Counted from the first letter of the stretch, positions 9,987 through 19,382 are shown. The stretch is DNA of 64,000 nucleotides from Larkinella rosea (GCF_003858635.1 NZ_RQJO01000011.1:439739-503738); one strand, 5' to 3'. Numbers and translations: made by a program. Notes: a model not told the origin generated them from the letters alone.

Positions 9987-12413
9987 ATGTTAAAAAACTA
10001 CCTCAAAATCGCCCTCCGGAACCTTCGCAAACAGCGCGGGTTTACATTCATCAACATCTTTGGGCTGGCTACCGGTTTGGCCTGCTGCCTGTTGATCACG
10101 CTTTATGTCGTTGACGAATTGCGCTACGACCGCTACAATGAAAAAGCGGATCGGATTTACCGGATCAATACCGACATCAAATTTGGCGGCAACGATATGC
10201 ACATGGCCACATCGCCCGACCCGATGGGGCCGACGTTACTGAAAGATTATCCGCAGGTCGAAAACTTCGTCCGGCTACACGGGCGGGGGACGTTTCTCGT
10301 CAAGCAGACGGGGCAACCGAACAACCTGCGGGAAAATGACATCATTTATGCCGATTCGACGTTGTTCGATGTATTTACGCTGCCGCTGGTAGTCGGCAAT
10401 CCGAAACGGGCGCTGGTCGAACCCAATACGGTGGTGATCAGTGAATCGGCGGCCAAACGGCATTTTGGGAATCAGAACCCAATCGGAAAAACGCTGCTGT
10501 TCGACAATGAGTTTTCGTACCGGGTGACGGCTGTCATGCGCGACATGCCGACCAACTCCCATTTCCGTACCGATTTTTTTGTCTGCATGCGGAGCGACAA
10601 TTATGAGTGGGGAAGATGGCTCAGCAATAACCATCAAACCTACATTCTCCTGAAAGAAGGGGTTGATCCAAAGCGCTTTAGCCGGAATCTTGAAACCGTT
10701 ATTCAGAAATACGTGGGGCCACAGGCTCAGGAGTTTGTTGGCACAACGATCGACCAGTTGCGCAAATCCGGGAACCGGATCGACTACTCACTCATTCCGA
10801 TGACCGACATTCACCTGCACTCCAAACAGAACATCGAACTGGCCCCCAACAGTGACATTCAGTACGTTTACACCTTTTCGGCGGTGGCGGTTTTTATTTT
10901 GTTGATTGCCTGCATCAATTTCATGAATCTCTCGACGGCCCGCTCGGCCAACCGGGCGAAAGAAGTGGGCGTCCGGAAAGTGCTGGGATCGGTGCAAAGG
11001 CAATTGATCGGGCAGTTTATGACCGAATCCGTGCTGATGGCTCTTCTGTCGATGCTGCTGGCGCTGGTGATCGTGGCGCTGACGTTGCCCTTTTTCAATG
11101 ACATTTCAAGCAAGCAACTGACCATCGACAACCTGTTTGTTCCGCAGTTTCTGCCGGTTTTGCTCGCCCTGCCGTTGGGAGTCGGTTTGCTGGCAGGGAG
11201 TTATCCGGCCTTTTTCCTGTCGTCGTTCCGACCCATTAGTGTGTTGAAAGGCAAAATCAACCTGGGGCTGAAAAGTGCCGGTTTGCGGAGCGGGCTGGTG
11301 GTTTTCCAGTTCATGATGTCAGTTATTCTGATTGTCGGCACAATGGTGGTTTATCGCCAGATCCATTTTATTCAGACGACCAAAGTGGGTTTCAACCGCA
11401 ATCAGGTGCTGACCATCAACGAAGCCTACGCGCTGGGAAAACAGACCCAGGCTTTCAAAGACGAAGTGCGGAAACTGCCCGGTGTGGTGAACGGCTCCGT
11501 GTCCGGCTATTTGCCCGTACCCTCAAACCGGAGCGACAGTCCGCTGTTTCCGGAAGGTCAGGTTGATCAGAGCAAAGCGGTTTCGACGCAGCAGTGGGGT
11601 GTCGATTTTGATTACATCCCGACCTTGGGCATGGAACTAAAAGAAGGCCGGAATTTCTCGCGTGAGTTCGGTGCCGATTCAACCGGAATCATTTTGAATG
11701 AAACCGCCGTGAAGGTTTTCGGCTTTAAAGATCCCATCGGAAAACGGGTTTGGCGGATGCTGGACGACGAAGGAAAAGTCTTCAAAACGTACACGATTAT
11801 TGGTGTCGTGAAAAACTTTCATTTTGAATCCCTGCGGCAGAATATCGGTTCGGTGGCCTTGATGTTAAACCCGAATCAAGGCGCGGTATCGTTCCGGCTC
11901 AGTAGCCGGGATATACCGGCACTGGTCAACCAGATTGAAGCACGGTGGAAGCAGATGGCACCCGGAATGCCCTTTACGTATTCCTTTCTGGATGATAGCT
12001 TTGATACCATGTACCGCGCCGAGCAGCGCGTCGGCCAGATCGTGCTGACGTTCTCGGTGCTGGCCATTCTAATTGCCTGTCTGGGCCTGTTCGGGCTGGC
12101 GGCTTTCATGGCCGAGCAGCGCACCAAGGAAATCGGGGTTCGGAAGGTGCTGGGTGCCACAACGGCGAGCATTGTCGGGTTGTTGTCGAAGGATTTCCTG
12201 CGCTTAGTTCTGATTGCCATCCTGATTGCCACACCAATCGCCTGGTACGGCATGAACCAGTGGTTGCAGGATTTTGCGTATAAAATCGACGTGCCGTGGT
12301 GGGTATTCGCGCTGGCGGGCCTGGTTGCCGTCGTGATTGCGTTTGCGACGGTCAGTTTTCAGTCGATCAAAGCCGCGCTGACGAATCCGGTGAAGAGTTT
12401 GCGGAGCGAATGA
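9987..12413 (+). CDS. MacB/FtsX-family ABC transporter permease, paralog 3
   Basis: 808 residues with two FtsX halves. The N-terminal helix is at ~21-41 and the motifs are EVGVRKVLG (~324) and EIGVRKVLG (~714), each followed by two more helices. Large MacB-like periplasmic segments lie at ~45-280 and ~450-670. The C-terminus ends NPVKSLRSE, the same tail as the other paralogs. Last of the three-gene tandem; it converges on the LytTR gene with only 33 bp between stops. No ATPase domain, so it needs a partner in trans. Confidence 0.93.
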   Translation: MLKNYLKIALRNLRKQRGFTFINIFGLATGLACCLLITLYVVDELRYDRYNEKADRIYRINTDIKFGGNDMHMATSPDPMGPTLLKDYPQVENFVRLHGRGTFLVKQTGQPNNLRENDIIYADSTLFDVFTLPLVVGNPKRALVEPNTVVISESAAKRHFGNQNPIGKTLLFDNEFSYRVTAVMRDMPTNSHFRTDFFVCMRSDNYEWGRWLSNNHQTYILLKEGVDPKRFSRNLETVIQKYVGPQAQEFVGTTIDQLRKSGNRIDYSLIPMTDIHLHSKQNIELAPNSDIQYVYTFSAVAVFILLIACINFMNLSTARSANRAKEVGVRKVLGSVQRQLIGQFMTESVLMALLSMLLALVIVALTLPFFNDISSKQLTIDNLFVPQFLPVLLALPLGVGLLAGSYPAFFLSSFRPISVLKGKINLGLKSAGLRSGLVVFQFMMSVILIVGTMVVYRQIHFIQTTKVGFNRNQVLTINEAYALGKQTQAFKDEVRKLPGVVNGSVSGYLPVPSNRSDSPLFPEGQVDQSKAVSTQQWGVDFDYIPTLGMELKEGRNFSREFGADSTGIILNETAVKVFGFKDPIGKRVWRMLDDEGKVFKTYTIIGVVKNFHFESLRQNIGSVALMLNPNQGAVSFRLSSRDIPALVNQIEARWKQMAPGMPFTYSFLDDSFDTMYRAEQRVGQIVLTFSVLAILIACLGLFGLAAFMAEQRTKEIGVRKVLGATTASIVGLLSKDFLRLVLIAILIATPIAWYGMNQWLQDFAYKIDVPWWVFALAGLVAVVIAFATVSFQSIKAALTNPVKSLRSE

Positions 12414-12446
12414 GGTTTATTTTTTGAAACGCTAAAACCGCCCTCT

Positions 12447-13148
12447 TTATCGGTTACCGAGGGAAGTCAGAAAACCCTGGAAATTATCCCGATAGGCGGC
12501 TCCGATGGGAATTTGGGTGGTGCCGAGCGTAATCTGCCGAAACGAATAACTGGTAATTTTAGCCAGATTGACGATGTACGATTTGTGAATCCGCAGAAAT
12601 AACTGGCTGGGAAGAATCGCTTCCAAACTGGAGATGGTTTCGTTGACGGCCGTTACTTTCTGCTGGTTGACAATCTTGCAGTAGACGCCGTAAGCCTGCA
12701 GGTAATCGATATCGTTATAATCGAAACGCTGGACGGTATGGCCCGCTTTCAGAAACGTATAGGGCGGGTCAAGCGGGTCGACCGACGCACACCGGACATT
12801 TAACGCCCGGTTTACGGCCTTCATAAACCGGATCAGTGTAAACGGTTTGACCAGGTAATCGGCAACGTTCAGGTCAAAACTATCCACGGCAAAATCCGGG
12901 TGAGCGGATGTGACGATAACCGGAAGCGGTTCCGGAAAACCGCGTAACAGCTCAAGACCCATCAGGTCTGGAAGGTGCATATCCAGAAAAATCAGATCGT
13001 ATTTTTTGGTCTGGAGCAGAACCATCGCTTCAGCCACTGACTTACACACATCGGGCGGTAAAAAAAAGGGAACCCGGGACATATACTCCTCCAAAACCGC
13101 AACGGCTGCGGCAGAGTCTTCAACGATGAGGCATTGGCGTTGATTCAT
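12447..13148 (-). CDS. LytTR-family two-component response regulator
   Basis: 233 residues. The receiver domain (1-~120) has the acidic pair in 'LIVEDS', the phosphoacceptor Asp in 'LIFLDMHLPD' (~56) and the conserved Lys in 'YLVKPF' (~100). The C-terminal LytTR DNA-binding domain (~135-233) contains 'LRIHKSYIVNLAKI', typical of the fold. LytTR proteins bind direct repeats in promoters and are usually paired with a LytS/YehU-type sensor kinase; no kinase lies in this window. It points away from the DUF4097 gene, so the 470-bp gap between them is a natural place for an operator. That is inference. Confidence 0.93.
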   Translation of the reverse strand: MNQRQCLIVEDSAAAVAVLEEYMSRVPFFLPPDVCKSVAEAMVLLQTKKYDLIFLDMHLPDLMGLELLRGFPEPLPVIVTSAHPDFAVDSFDLNVADYLVKPFTLIRFMKAVNRALNVRCASVDPLDPPYTFLKAGHTVQRFDYNDIDYLQAYGVYCKIVNQQKVTAVNETISSLEAILPSQLFLRIHKSYIVNLAKITSYSFRQITLGTTQIPIGAAYRDNFQGFLTSLGNR

Positions 13149-13621
13149 ATATCAACAAGTCGTTAGCAGTCAGTTCGGTAATCCGAAATCCGGTTGTAAG
13201 CCAGTCTAAAGGTAGTCGATTTCGTTACAATGGCGTATGGTACACTGTTGTATTGCGGTTCTGTAGTTCATTCATTTTATCTGTTTATGGGCTTAAAAGT
13301 TCTGTTCATGGGTAGAAAAAGCGATTTTGTGCTACTTAGTTAAAAAACCGTTACAGATTATTTTTTTATCATATTCAGAATAACCGTCAAAAAGAGGCCC
13401 ATCCGATCTGGACAAAACCGCTATATCCGAAAACCGGAGTTTTAATCCGTCCGATCCCGGACAATTTTTTACTGGGGTTATTTGTTAATCTACTGAAATA
13501 AAACAGATTAGGTCTTTTGGTATATTCTTTGCCAACCTAAATAAGCCGGAGTCATGCAACTCCGGTAGTGCATTCTGCATCTTTTCTGCAAACTCTCAAT
13601 TAATCTCACAAGACAAATACC
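13149..13621. other. Intergenic region between divergent LytTR and DUF4097 genes
   Basis: 473 bp, AT-rich, with no convincing ORF. A short hairpin (CCGGAGT at 13546-13552 pairing with ACTCCGG at 13559-13565) would lie in the 5' leader of the downstream gene. A near-promoter string TATTCTTTG (13523-13531) has one base too many between TA and TTTG and no well-placed -33 element. Confidence 0.5.
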
Positions 13622-14665
13622 ATGAAACGTTCATCTTTCCTATTAACCGCTCTAGCCGCCCTTGCCTTTTCCTACCCAAGCATCGCTCAGGACAAAGACG
13701 AAACGCCCTACGATACCAAAAACTTCACCGGCAGCCTGAACACCGTCCAGGTAGAGACTTCCGGCGGTAGCATTTCGGTGGAAGGAAGCCAGTCGAGTGG
13801 TGTGAAAGTGGAAATGTACGTTCGGGGCAACAACTGGCCGAGTAATAAACTTTCCAAGGACGAAATCGACGAGCGCCTGAAAGAATACGAGATCAAACTG
13901 GGTGTTGAAAACAATACCGTTGTTGCAACCGCTAAACGGAAAAGGAACGACAACTGGGACTGGAAACGCTCGATCAATATTTCGTTCAAAGTATATACGC
14001 CCAAGAATTTCGCGACCGATCTGCACACCAGCGGGGGTAGCATCCGCCTGAGCAATCTGGTAGGGAGCCAGAACTTCGGAACCAGCGGAGGAAGTCTGCA
14101 CCTGACCGGTGTCGAAGGACTGATCAAAGGCCGGACCTCGGGCGGTAGCATTCACCTCGATCATTGCCGCAAAGACATCGATCTGTCGACCAGTGGCGGT
14201 TCGATCCACGCCGAAGATTCAGACGGTAACCTGGATTTACGGACCTCGGGTGGCAGCGTTCACCTGGCCAATCTGAGTGGTAAGGTAAACGCCCGCACCA
14301 GTGGCGGCAGCGTCAGAGGTGATGGCGTCAAAGGCGAATTGGTAGCCGGTACCAGTGGCGGATCGGTTCGGTTGTCCGGCATTTCGGGCAGTGTCGAAGC
14401 CAGTACCAGCGGTGGCGGTATGGACGTTGAAATTACGAAACTGGGCGAATACGTCCGGCTGTCGGGCGGTCCGGGCAGTGTGAATGTGAAATTGCCCCTC
14501 GACCAGGGCATCGACCTCGATCTGTCCGGAAACCGGGTCGATATTCCCCTGAGCAAATTCGACGGAACCGTTGAAAAAGACCGCGTTCGGGGTCGCCTGA
14601 ACGGAGGTGGTGTGCCCGTCCGCATTTCAGCCGGCAGCGGCAGCGTACGCGTAAACAGATATTAG
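13622..14665 (+). CDS. Secreted DUF4097-type beta-strand repeat protein
   Basis: 347 residues. A signal peptide (MKRSSFLLTALAALAFSYPS, cleavage probably after 'AQ') is followed by nine evenly spaced repeats of ~20 residues built on T-S-G-G-S (the last is T-S-G-G-G), between ~45 and ~275. The spacing and Gly/Ser content suggest a solenoid of short beta strands, as in DUF4097/DUF2807 'putative auto-transporter adhesin head' proteins. No catalytic residues or membrane anchor are visible after the signal. The product should be periplasmic or surface-exposed; its role is unknown. A hairpin and a strong terminator follow it. Confidence 0.88.
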   Translation: MKRSSFLLTALAALAFSYPSIAQDKDETPYDTKNFTGSLNTVQVETSGGSISVEGSQSSGVKVEMYVRGNNWPSNKLSKDEIDERLKEYEIKLGVENNTVVATAKRKRNDNWDWKRSINISFKVYTPKNFATDLHTSGGSIRLSNLVGSQNFGTSGGSLHLTGVEGLIKGRTSGGSIHLDHCRKDIDLSTSGGSIHAEDSDGNLDLRTSGGSVHLANLSGKVNARTSGGSVRGDGVKGELVAGTSGGSVRLSGISGSVEASTSGGGMDVEITKLGEYVRLSGGPGSVNVKLPLDQGIDLDLSGNRVDIPLSKFDGTVEKDRVRGRLNGGGVPVRISAGSGSVRVNRY

Positions 14666-14738
14666 GAGTTAAGAGTAAAGAGTTGGCTGACGCATGCTTA
14701 TGTGCGCCAGCCAACTCTTTACTCTTAATTCTTAACTT
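14665..14738. repeat. Intergenic long hairpin after the DUF4097 gene
   Basis: Arms 14671-14694 and 14703-14726 (AAGAGTAAAGAGTTGGCTG... mirrored) form a 24-bp stem with one mismatch and an 8-base loop. Weaker pairing extends outward. The left arm begins a few bases after the stop codon. Confidence 0.9.
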
Positions 14739-14755
14739 CTTCCTGTCCGTTTGTG

Positions 14756-14794
14756 AACAAAAGAGTGTCCGGTGACGGACACTCTTTTGTTTTT
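14756..14794 (+). terminator. Intrinsic terminator after the DUF4097 gene
   Basis: A 16-bp perfect stem (AACAAAAGAGTGTCCG / CGGACACTCTTTTGTT) with a GTGA loop runs into a T-tract ending at 14794. The A-rich left foot may also let it work on the minus strand. It separates the DUF4097 gene from the next permease. Confidence 0.9.
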
Positions 14795-14883
14795 AATGTG
14801 CCTATTCGGTTAATTACCAGCCTTTTGTTTTTCTGGCATAAGCCTTGAGTCTTTGGTAAGCATTCCGTCCATCTGACAACCGC

Positions 14884-17268
14884 ATGTTTCGCAATTACGT
14901 CGTCATCGCTTTTCGCAATCTCTGGAAACACAAACTGTTTTCCTTCATTAACATCGTCGGTTTGGCATCCGGAATCATGGTGTGTCTGTTGGCGCTGATC
15001 GACATCAAAGGTGCCTTTGACTACGGGAATTTTCACCCGAATGCTGATCGGACGTACCGGATTCTGACCGATGTCACCAGCAATGACAACCAGACTGCGG
15101 CATTTGCCACCACGCCCCTGCCACTGGCCGATGGTTTGAAGCGGGAGTACGGTTTTGTGGAGAAAACCACCCGGGTAATTCGGGAATACGCCGAATTTAC
15201 CGTTGATCAGAAAAAGCTGGGAGACTATTACTGCGCTGTCGATCCGGGCTTTTTTACTATTTTAGGTTATAAACTGGCGACCGGGCAACCGGCCACAGAA
15301 CCCCATACGGCGGTTTTGACACCCCAAACGGCGGAGAAATTTTTCGGCCTGTCGAACCCGATTGGTAAGGTCATTCATACCAAAGAATTTGGTTCAATAA
15401 CGATCACGGGTGTATTCAAGGAACTTCCAACCCGCTCACACCTTCGCTTCGGGCTGGTGATCTCGATGCCGACACTTTTGACGGAAAACCGGAAACAGCT
15501 GCAAACCGATTGGAAACAATACACAAACGGTTATACGTATGTTTTGCTGAAAAAAGGGGCGACGGTTGCCCAATTGGAAAAAGTCCTGCCGACCATTGCC
15601 GCGCGGGCGACCAAAGACATTCGCTTTAAGTCCGAGAAAGGATACACCTTTCGGGCGCAGTCCATGACCAGGCTTTCACCTTCCCGTGAAGATCTGGAAA
15701 TGGGAACCTGGGAGCAAACCTGGGGCAAACTGGCTACCGAAATGGCCGTTGGATTGCTAACGCTGTTGCTGGCGGTTTTCAATTACGTCAACCTCACGCT
15801 GGCCCGCTCGCTGAGTCGCGCCCGCGAAGTTGGTATCCGGAAAGTGTCCGGAGCCGTACGCTGGCAGTTGATGGGGCAGTTTATGTCCGAATCAGTGGTG
15901 TTGTCGCTCTTCGCGTTGGGAGTCGCCTATTTGCTCCTGATGCTGATCGAACCGATGCCATTCGTGCAGCAGTGGCTGATCGGAGGGGTGAAATTGAACA
16001 CAAAGCTCTGGGCGGTTTTTGTCGGGTTCAGCGTTTTGACCGGTTTGCTGGCGGGATTCGTCCCGGCACGGGTGTTATCCGGTTTCCGGCCGGCGCAGGT
16101 ATTGCGAAGCCAGACCGGTCTGAAAGTTTTCAAAGGCATCACATTGCGTAAGTCGTTGATTGTGGCGCAGTTTGCCATCGCCCTGATTGCCATGATCGCG
16201 CTGGTGTCGATGGCGCGTCAACAGCATTACATGGCGACGGCGGACTACGGTTTTCGGAGTGAACGCATTTTGAATATTCCTCTGAACAACGTTCCCTACC
16301 AACGGCTGGCGAATGAATTAAACCGGATTCCGGGCGTCGAACGCGTATCGGCAACCTCGGAACTGTTCGGCAGCCACGGTGGTGATCTTCGGAGAGTACG
16401 TCGGCAGAAATCCGGTGGCGATTCGGTTGTCGCTTTTACAACGGCCATCGATCCGCATTTTATCGACAATATGGACCTGACGTTGCTGGCGGGCCAGAAT
16501 TTGCCGGAAATGGCTGCGGATACGATCGGAGAAGGTTCGTTGGGGCGGTTTGTGCTGGTCAATGAAGAAGCCGTTAAAGCTTTCCGGATGGGCAATCCAC
16601 GGGAGGTAGTGGGTCAATCGCTCTGGCTAAACGATAGCACGGAAGTGCAGATTGCCGGGGTCATCAAAGATTTCCGGTTTACCACCTTTAACTGGCCCAT
16701 CAAGCCCCTGATTCTGAAATACCAGCCCAAGCGGTTTCGGTATGCCAATGTCCGGATTGCCGAGGGAACTACCGACGCCACGCTGGCCGGCGTGCAGCGC
16801 GTCTGGAAAAGTTTGAACCCGCGCGAGCCATTTGCGGGCGAGTGGTACAGCGATTTTCTCTATAAGCGGCACAGTCACGAAGACGATGTGAATTTCATGG
16901 GTTTATTGACGGCGCTGGCCTTTTCCATTGCCTGCCTGGGCCTGCTGGGAATGGTTACGTATACGACCGAAACCCGCGTCAAGGAGGTGGGCATCCGGAA
17001 AGTGATGGGCGCAGAGGTTCGGCAGATCATCTGGCTGTTATCCTGGGATTTTGTTAAATTACTGCTCATTGCGGGCGCAATTGCAATCCCGTTGGGGTAT
17101 CTGGCCGGAATGGCTTTTCTGATTAATTTTGCCTACCACGTTTCGATCGGTTTTGAAACACTGGGCGGTTGCATCGGCCTGTTGCTGGGCCTCGGCGGGC
17201 TAACCATCGGTTTCCGAACCTACCGGGCCGCGTTGTCGAATCCGGCGGATAGTTTACGGAGTGAGTAG
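14884..17268 (+). CDS. MacB/FtsX-family ABC transporter permease, paralog 4 (divergent)
   Basis: 794 residues with the same two-FtsX layout: helix ~21-41, motifs EVGIRKVSG (~314) and EVGIRKVMG (~700), and C-terminus NPADSLRSE. It is more divergent than the other three: the first periplasmic domain lacks the usual 'YDRY' segment after the first helix. It lies behind a terminator, so it is its own transcription unit. The ATPase at 17797 is on the same strand, 530 bp downstream, beyond an oppositely oriented Uma2-like gene. Confidence 0.92.
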   Translation: MFRNYVVIAFRNLWKHKLFSFINIVGLASGIMVCLLALIDIKGAFDYGNFHPNADRTYRILTDVTSNDNQTAAFATTPLPLADGLKREYGFVEKTTRVIREYAEFTVDQKKLGDYYCAVDPGFFTILGYKLATGQPATEPHTAVLTPQTAEKFFGLSNPIGKVIHTKEFGSITITGVFKELPTRSHLRFGLVISMPTLLTENRKQLQTDWKQYTNGYTYVLLKKGATVAQLEKVLPTIAARATKDIRFKSEKGYTFRAQSMTRLSPSREDLEMGTWEQTWGKLATEMAVGLLTLLLAVFNYVNLTLARSLSRAREVGIRKVSGAVRWQLMGQFMSESVVLSLFALGVAYLLLMLIEPMPFVQQWLIGGVKLNTKLWAVFVGFSVLTGLLAGFVPARVLSGFRPAQVLRSQTGLKVFKGITLRKSLIVAQFAIALIAMIALVSMARQQHYMATADYGFRSERILNIPLNNVPYQRLANELNRIPGVERVSATSELFGSHGGDLRRVRRQKSGGDSVVAFTTAIDPHFIDNMDLTLLAGQNLPEMAADTIGEGSLGRFVLVNEEAVKAFRMGNPREVVGQSLWLNDSTEVQIAGVIKDFRFTTFNWPIKPLILKYQPKRFRYANVRIAEGTTDATLAGVQRVWKSLNPREPFAGEWYSDFLYKRHSHEDDVNFMGLLTALAFSIACLGLLGMVTYTTETRVKEVGIRKVMGAEVRQIIWLLSWDFVKLLLIAGAIAIPLGYLAGMAFLINFAYHVSIGFETLGGCIGLLLGLGGLTIGFRTYRAALSNPADSLRSE

Positions 17269-17277
17269 GTTAGCGAA

Positions 17278-17322
17278 TGATGGCACCAATAGATTGATAA
17301 TTTATCATCTATCATTCTAAAA
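17278..17322. repeat. Intergenic hairpin between convergent genes
   Basis: GAATGAT...ATAGATTGATAA is mirrored by TTATCATCTATCATTC, with small bulges. It covers the stop codon of the minus-strand gene and could serve as a bidirectional terminator. It belongs to the ATGAT/ATCAT word family seen in other gaps. Confidence 0.65.
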
Positions 17323-17758
17323 AGTCGTTGAGGTTGATCTGGAGGATTTCCGAATAAGAAGATTCTGTCGTCAGGCCAGCGTCGCCTTTGCGGTATCGAA
17401 GCCACTGCAAGGTTTTGTAATTGTAAACAAAGGCTTCGCGAATGCCGTAGTTATTTTTGTCCGTAAGCCAAATGACTTTTTCAATATCATTTTGTAAACC
17501 AGCCGAATGGCATATTTCAATTATAACGGGCGTTTGATCCGTTCCGTTGTCATAGAGTAAAAGGTCAGGTGTCGGGCTGCTTTTTCCCTCGTCAAGCATT
17601 GTTTCAACAAACGGCTCAAAAGGGATTGTTTTTTCGGAGTAGAAGAGAGAACCTAATCCCAACATCAGTTTACCAATAACCCGTTGATGTTGTTTCGGAG
17701 CATTGGTACCCATTTTTTCACGGGCGAGAAACGGAACATCATCACCTGTGTAATACAT
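17312..17758 (-). CDS. Uma2-like (DUF820) restriction-endonuclease-fold protein, short
   Basis: 148 residues, shorter than the usual 180-210 of Uma2. The part with the fold's acidic core is present: 'SPTPDLLLYDN' (~62-72) followed by 'PVIIEICHS' (~78-86), matching the family pattern P-D-[hydrophobic]...h-h-E-I. Family function is unsettled; members resemble Holliday-junction or restriction nucleases and are abundant in Cytophagales and cyanobacteria. It stands alone, antisense to its neighbours, with its own TATATTTG element 24 bases upstream. Confidence 0.75.
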   Translation of the reverse strand: MYYTGDDVPFLAREKMGTNAPKQHQRVIGKLMLGLGSLFYSEKTIPFEPFVETMLDEGKSSPTPDLLLYDNGTDQTPVIIEICHSAGLQNDIEKVIWLTDKNNYGIREAFVYNYKTLQWLRYRKGDAGLTTESSYSEILQINLNDFLE

Positions 17759-17781
17759 AGTTAAATGGATTTACAGTTTTT

Positions 17782-17789
17782 CAAATATA
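17782..17789 (-). promoter_or_regulatory. Candidate -7 promoter element of the Uma2-like gene
   Basis: Reads TATATTTG on the minus strand, an exact match to the Bacteroidota -7 consensus TAnnTTTG, 24 bases before the ATG. No clear -33 TTTG/TTGG is visible. An identical element precedes the second Uma2 gene at almost the same distance. Confidence 0.5.
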
Positions 17790-17796
17790 CCCAATT

Positions 17797-18486
17797 ATGA
17801 TTTCACTACATAACGTTTCCAAGTACTACCCCGCCGGTTTCGGTAAGACATACGTGCTTCGTAACATCTCCCTCGACATCAACGAAGGCGAATTTGTTTC
17901 CATCATGGGGCCGTCGGGATCGGGTAAATCCACGCTGCTGCACATCCTGGGAATGCTGGAAGAACCCTCGGAAGGAGAGTACCTGTTTTTTGACCAGCCG
18001 GTACAGAAACTGTCGGAGAAACGTCGGACGGAATTGCACCGCAATTACATCGGTTTTGTTTTTCAGGCTTATCACCTGATCGATGAGCTGACGGTGTATG
18101 AAAACATCGAAACGCCCCTGTTGTACAAAGGCTTGTCGTCGTCGGAACGGAAAAGCCGGGTGGCCGAATTGCTCGACCGGTTTAACATGGTGGCCAAAAA
18201 AGACCTTTTCCCGACGCAGTTATCGGGCGGGCAGCAGCAACTGGTCGGGATTGCCCGCGCCGTTGCGTCTGAACCCAAGGTGATTTTTGCCGATGAACCC
18301 ACCGGAAACCTGCACTCCGACCACGCGAAGGAGATTATGGAGCTGTTCAAAAAACTGAATAAAGAAGATGGCGTAACCATCGTTCAGGTGACGCACTCGG
18401 AAGTAAATGCGGAATATGGAAACCGGATTTTGCGGTTGAAAGACGGCTGGCTGGAATCCTTCCCGGTTTCGGTCGAGCGGGAATAA
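17797..18486 (+). CDS. ABC transporter ATP-binding protein (LolD/MacB class)
   Basis: 229 residues with all ATPase motifs: Walker A GPSGSGKST (~39-47), Q-loop 'FVFQAY', signature LSGGQQQ (~142), Walker B 'VIFADEPTG' (~161-169) and the H-loop His in 'QVTHS' (~194). The sequence class is that which pairs with MacB/FtsX permeases, so it is the likely motor for one or more of the four permeases upstream, none of which carries an ATPase. TolC and MacA-type genes follow downstream on the same strand. Which permease it serves cannot be told from sequence. Confidence 0.95.
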   Translation: MISLHNVSKYYPAGFGKTYVLRNISLDINEGEFVSIMGPSGSGKSTLLHILGMLEEPSEGEYLFFDQPVQKLSEKRRTELHRNYIGFVFQAYHLIDELTVYENIETPLLYKGLSSSERKSRVAELLDRFNMVAKKDLFPTQLSGGQQQLVGIARAVASEPKVIFADEPTGNLHSDHAKEIMELFKKLNKEDGVTIVQVTHSEVNAEYGNRILRLKDGWLESFPVSVERE

Positions 18487-18493
18487 CGCAACT

Positions 18494-19315
18494 TTATAAA
18501 TTCGCGAAAACCGCTTGAAGCCGGTTTTGGGGCGATTTATCAAACGTTGTTTCACCGATTTGCCGAATCCACTGGATTCCGCTGACATTGGTACAAAGAA
18601 CGGCATCCACTCTGGCGAGAACGTCGGGCAAAAAAAGCCCCTGGTGAATCGAAAAACCGTGTTGCGGGGCCAAGCGAAGCAGTTGCCGACGCAGAATTCC
18701 GTCGATGCAACCACTTTCGAGAGCTGGCGTAAAGAGTTGGTTATCAGTTATCCAGAAGAGGTTTGAGGCAATGCATTCGGCTAAATGCCCGTGGGTGTCC
18801 AGCAAAATCATGTCGTCGGCGTTGTGCTTTTGTTTGGCAATTCCGGCCAGCACGTATGGCAAGGCGTTCAGCGTTTTGTAGGCCGAAACCGCTGAGGGCG
18901 ATAACCGGAAGGCATCGAAAACGCCAACCACCGGTTTTTCCGTGACGGCAAAGTCCGAGCCGGACCGGGCGGTAATCAGGAAATTGGCCTGAGAACTGGT
19001 CGGCGTGTACAGGCCACCGGGCTGCCGCCAGACCTGGAGTTTGATGCGTGCCGGTTGATGGAGCAGATTATTGATTTTGAGAAGGTCCAGAATTTGGGAA
19101 AGCAGTAAATCCCGGTCGAATTGGGCCGGTAGCCGGAGCGAAAAGGCGTCCATGCCGCGGGTGATCCGGTCGTAATGATCCGGCCAGAACCGGACTTCGT
19201 TTTGCTCGTACCGGATGGTTTCAAACAAGCCGTCACCGTATTGGAATGCCCGGTCGTTTGGCGTAAGACAAATGGCCTCTTCCGACTGTACATCCCCGTT
19301 TAAAACCACGTTCAT
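18494..19315 (-). CDS. Class IV (fold-type IV) PLP-dependent aminotransferase
   Basis: 273 residues from ATG 19315; an in-frame GTG at 19327 is possible. Resembles PabC (4-amino-4-deoxychorismate lyase), IlvE and D-amino-acid aminotransferase. It has 'NDRAFQYGDGLFETIRY' near the start, an 'YKTLNALPYVLA' segment carrying the probable PLP lysine (~140), and 'LAECIASNLFWI' (~180). The exact substrate cannot be assigned; a PabC role in folate synthesis is one option. It converges on the ATPase gene with a 7-bp gap and diverges from the TolC gene. Confidence 0.88.
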   Translation of the reverse strand: MNVVLNGDVQSEEAICLTPNDRAFQYGDGLFETIRYEQNEVRFWPDHYDRITRGMDAFSLRLPAQFDRDLLLSQILDLLKINNLLHQPARIKLQVWRQPGGLYTPTSSQANFLITARSGSDFAVTEKPVVGVFDAFRLSPSAVSAYKTLNALPYVLAGIAKQKHNADDMILLDTHGHLAECIASNLFWITDNQLFTPALESGCIDGILRRQLLRLAPQHGFSIHQGLFLPDVLARVDAVLCTNVSGIQWIRQIGETTFDKSPQNRLQAVFANL

Positions 19316-19382
19316 TTGTATTTTCACCGTTTATCTAAAATAATTCATCAGTACGCAAGATACTTTGTAACATTGAACAACC

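Noticed and set aside
13478-13531. Possible promoter for the DUF4097 gene (TTTG at 13481, TATTCTTTG at 13523)
   Set aside because: The -7 has one base too many and the spacing to any TTTG is far from 19-21, so it was not listed as a promoter.
13750-14450. Regular short repeats in the DUF4097 gene considered as non-coding repeat DNA
   Set aside because: The repeat is at protein level (TSGGS) with synonymous variation between copies, so it is coding.
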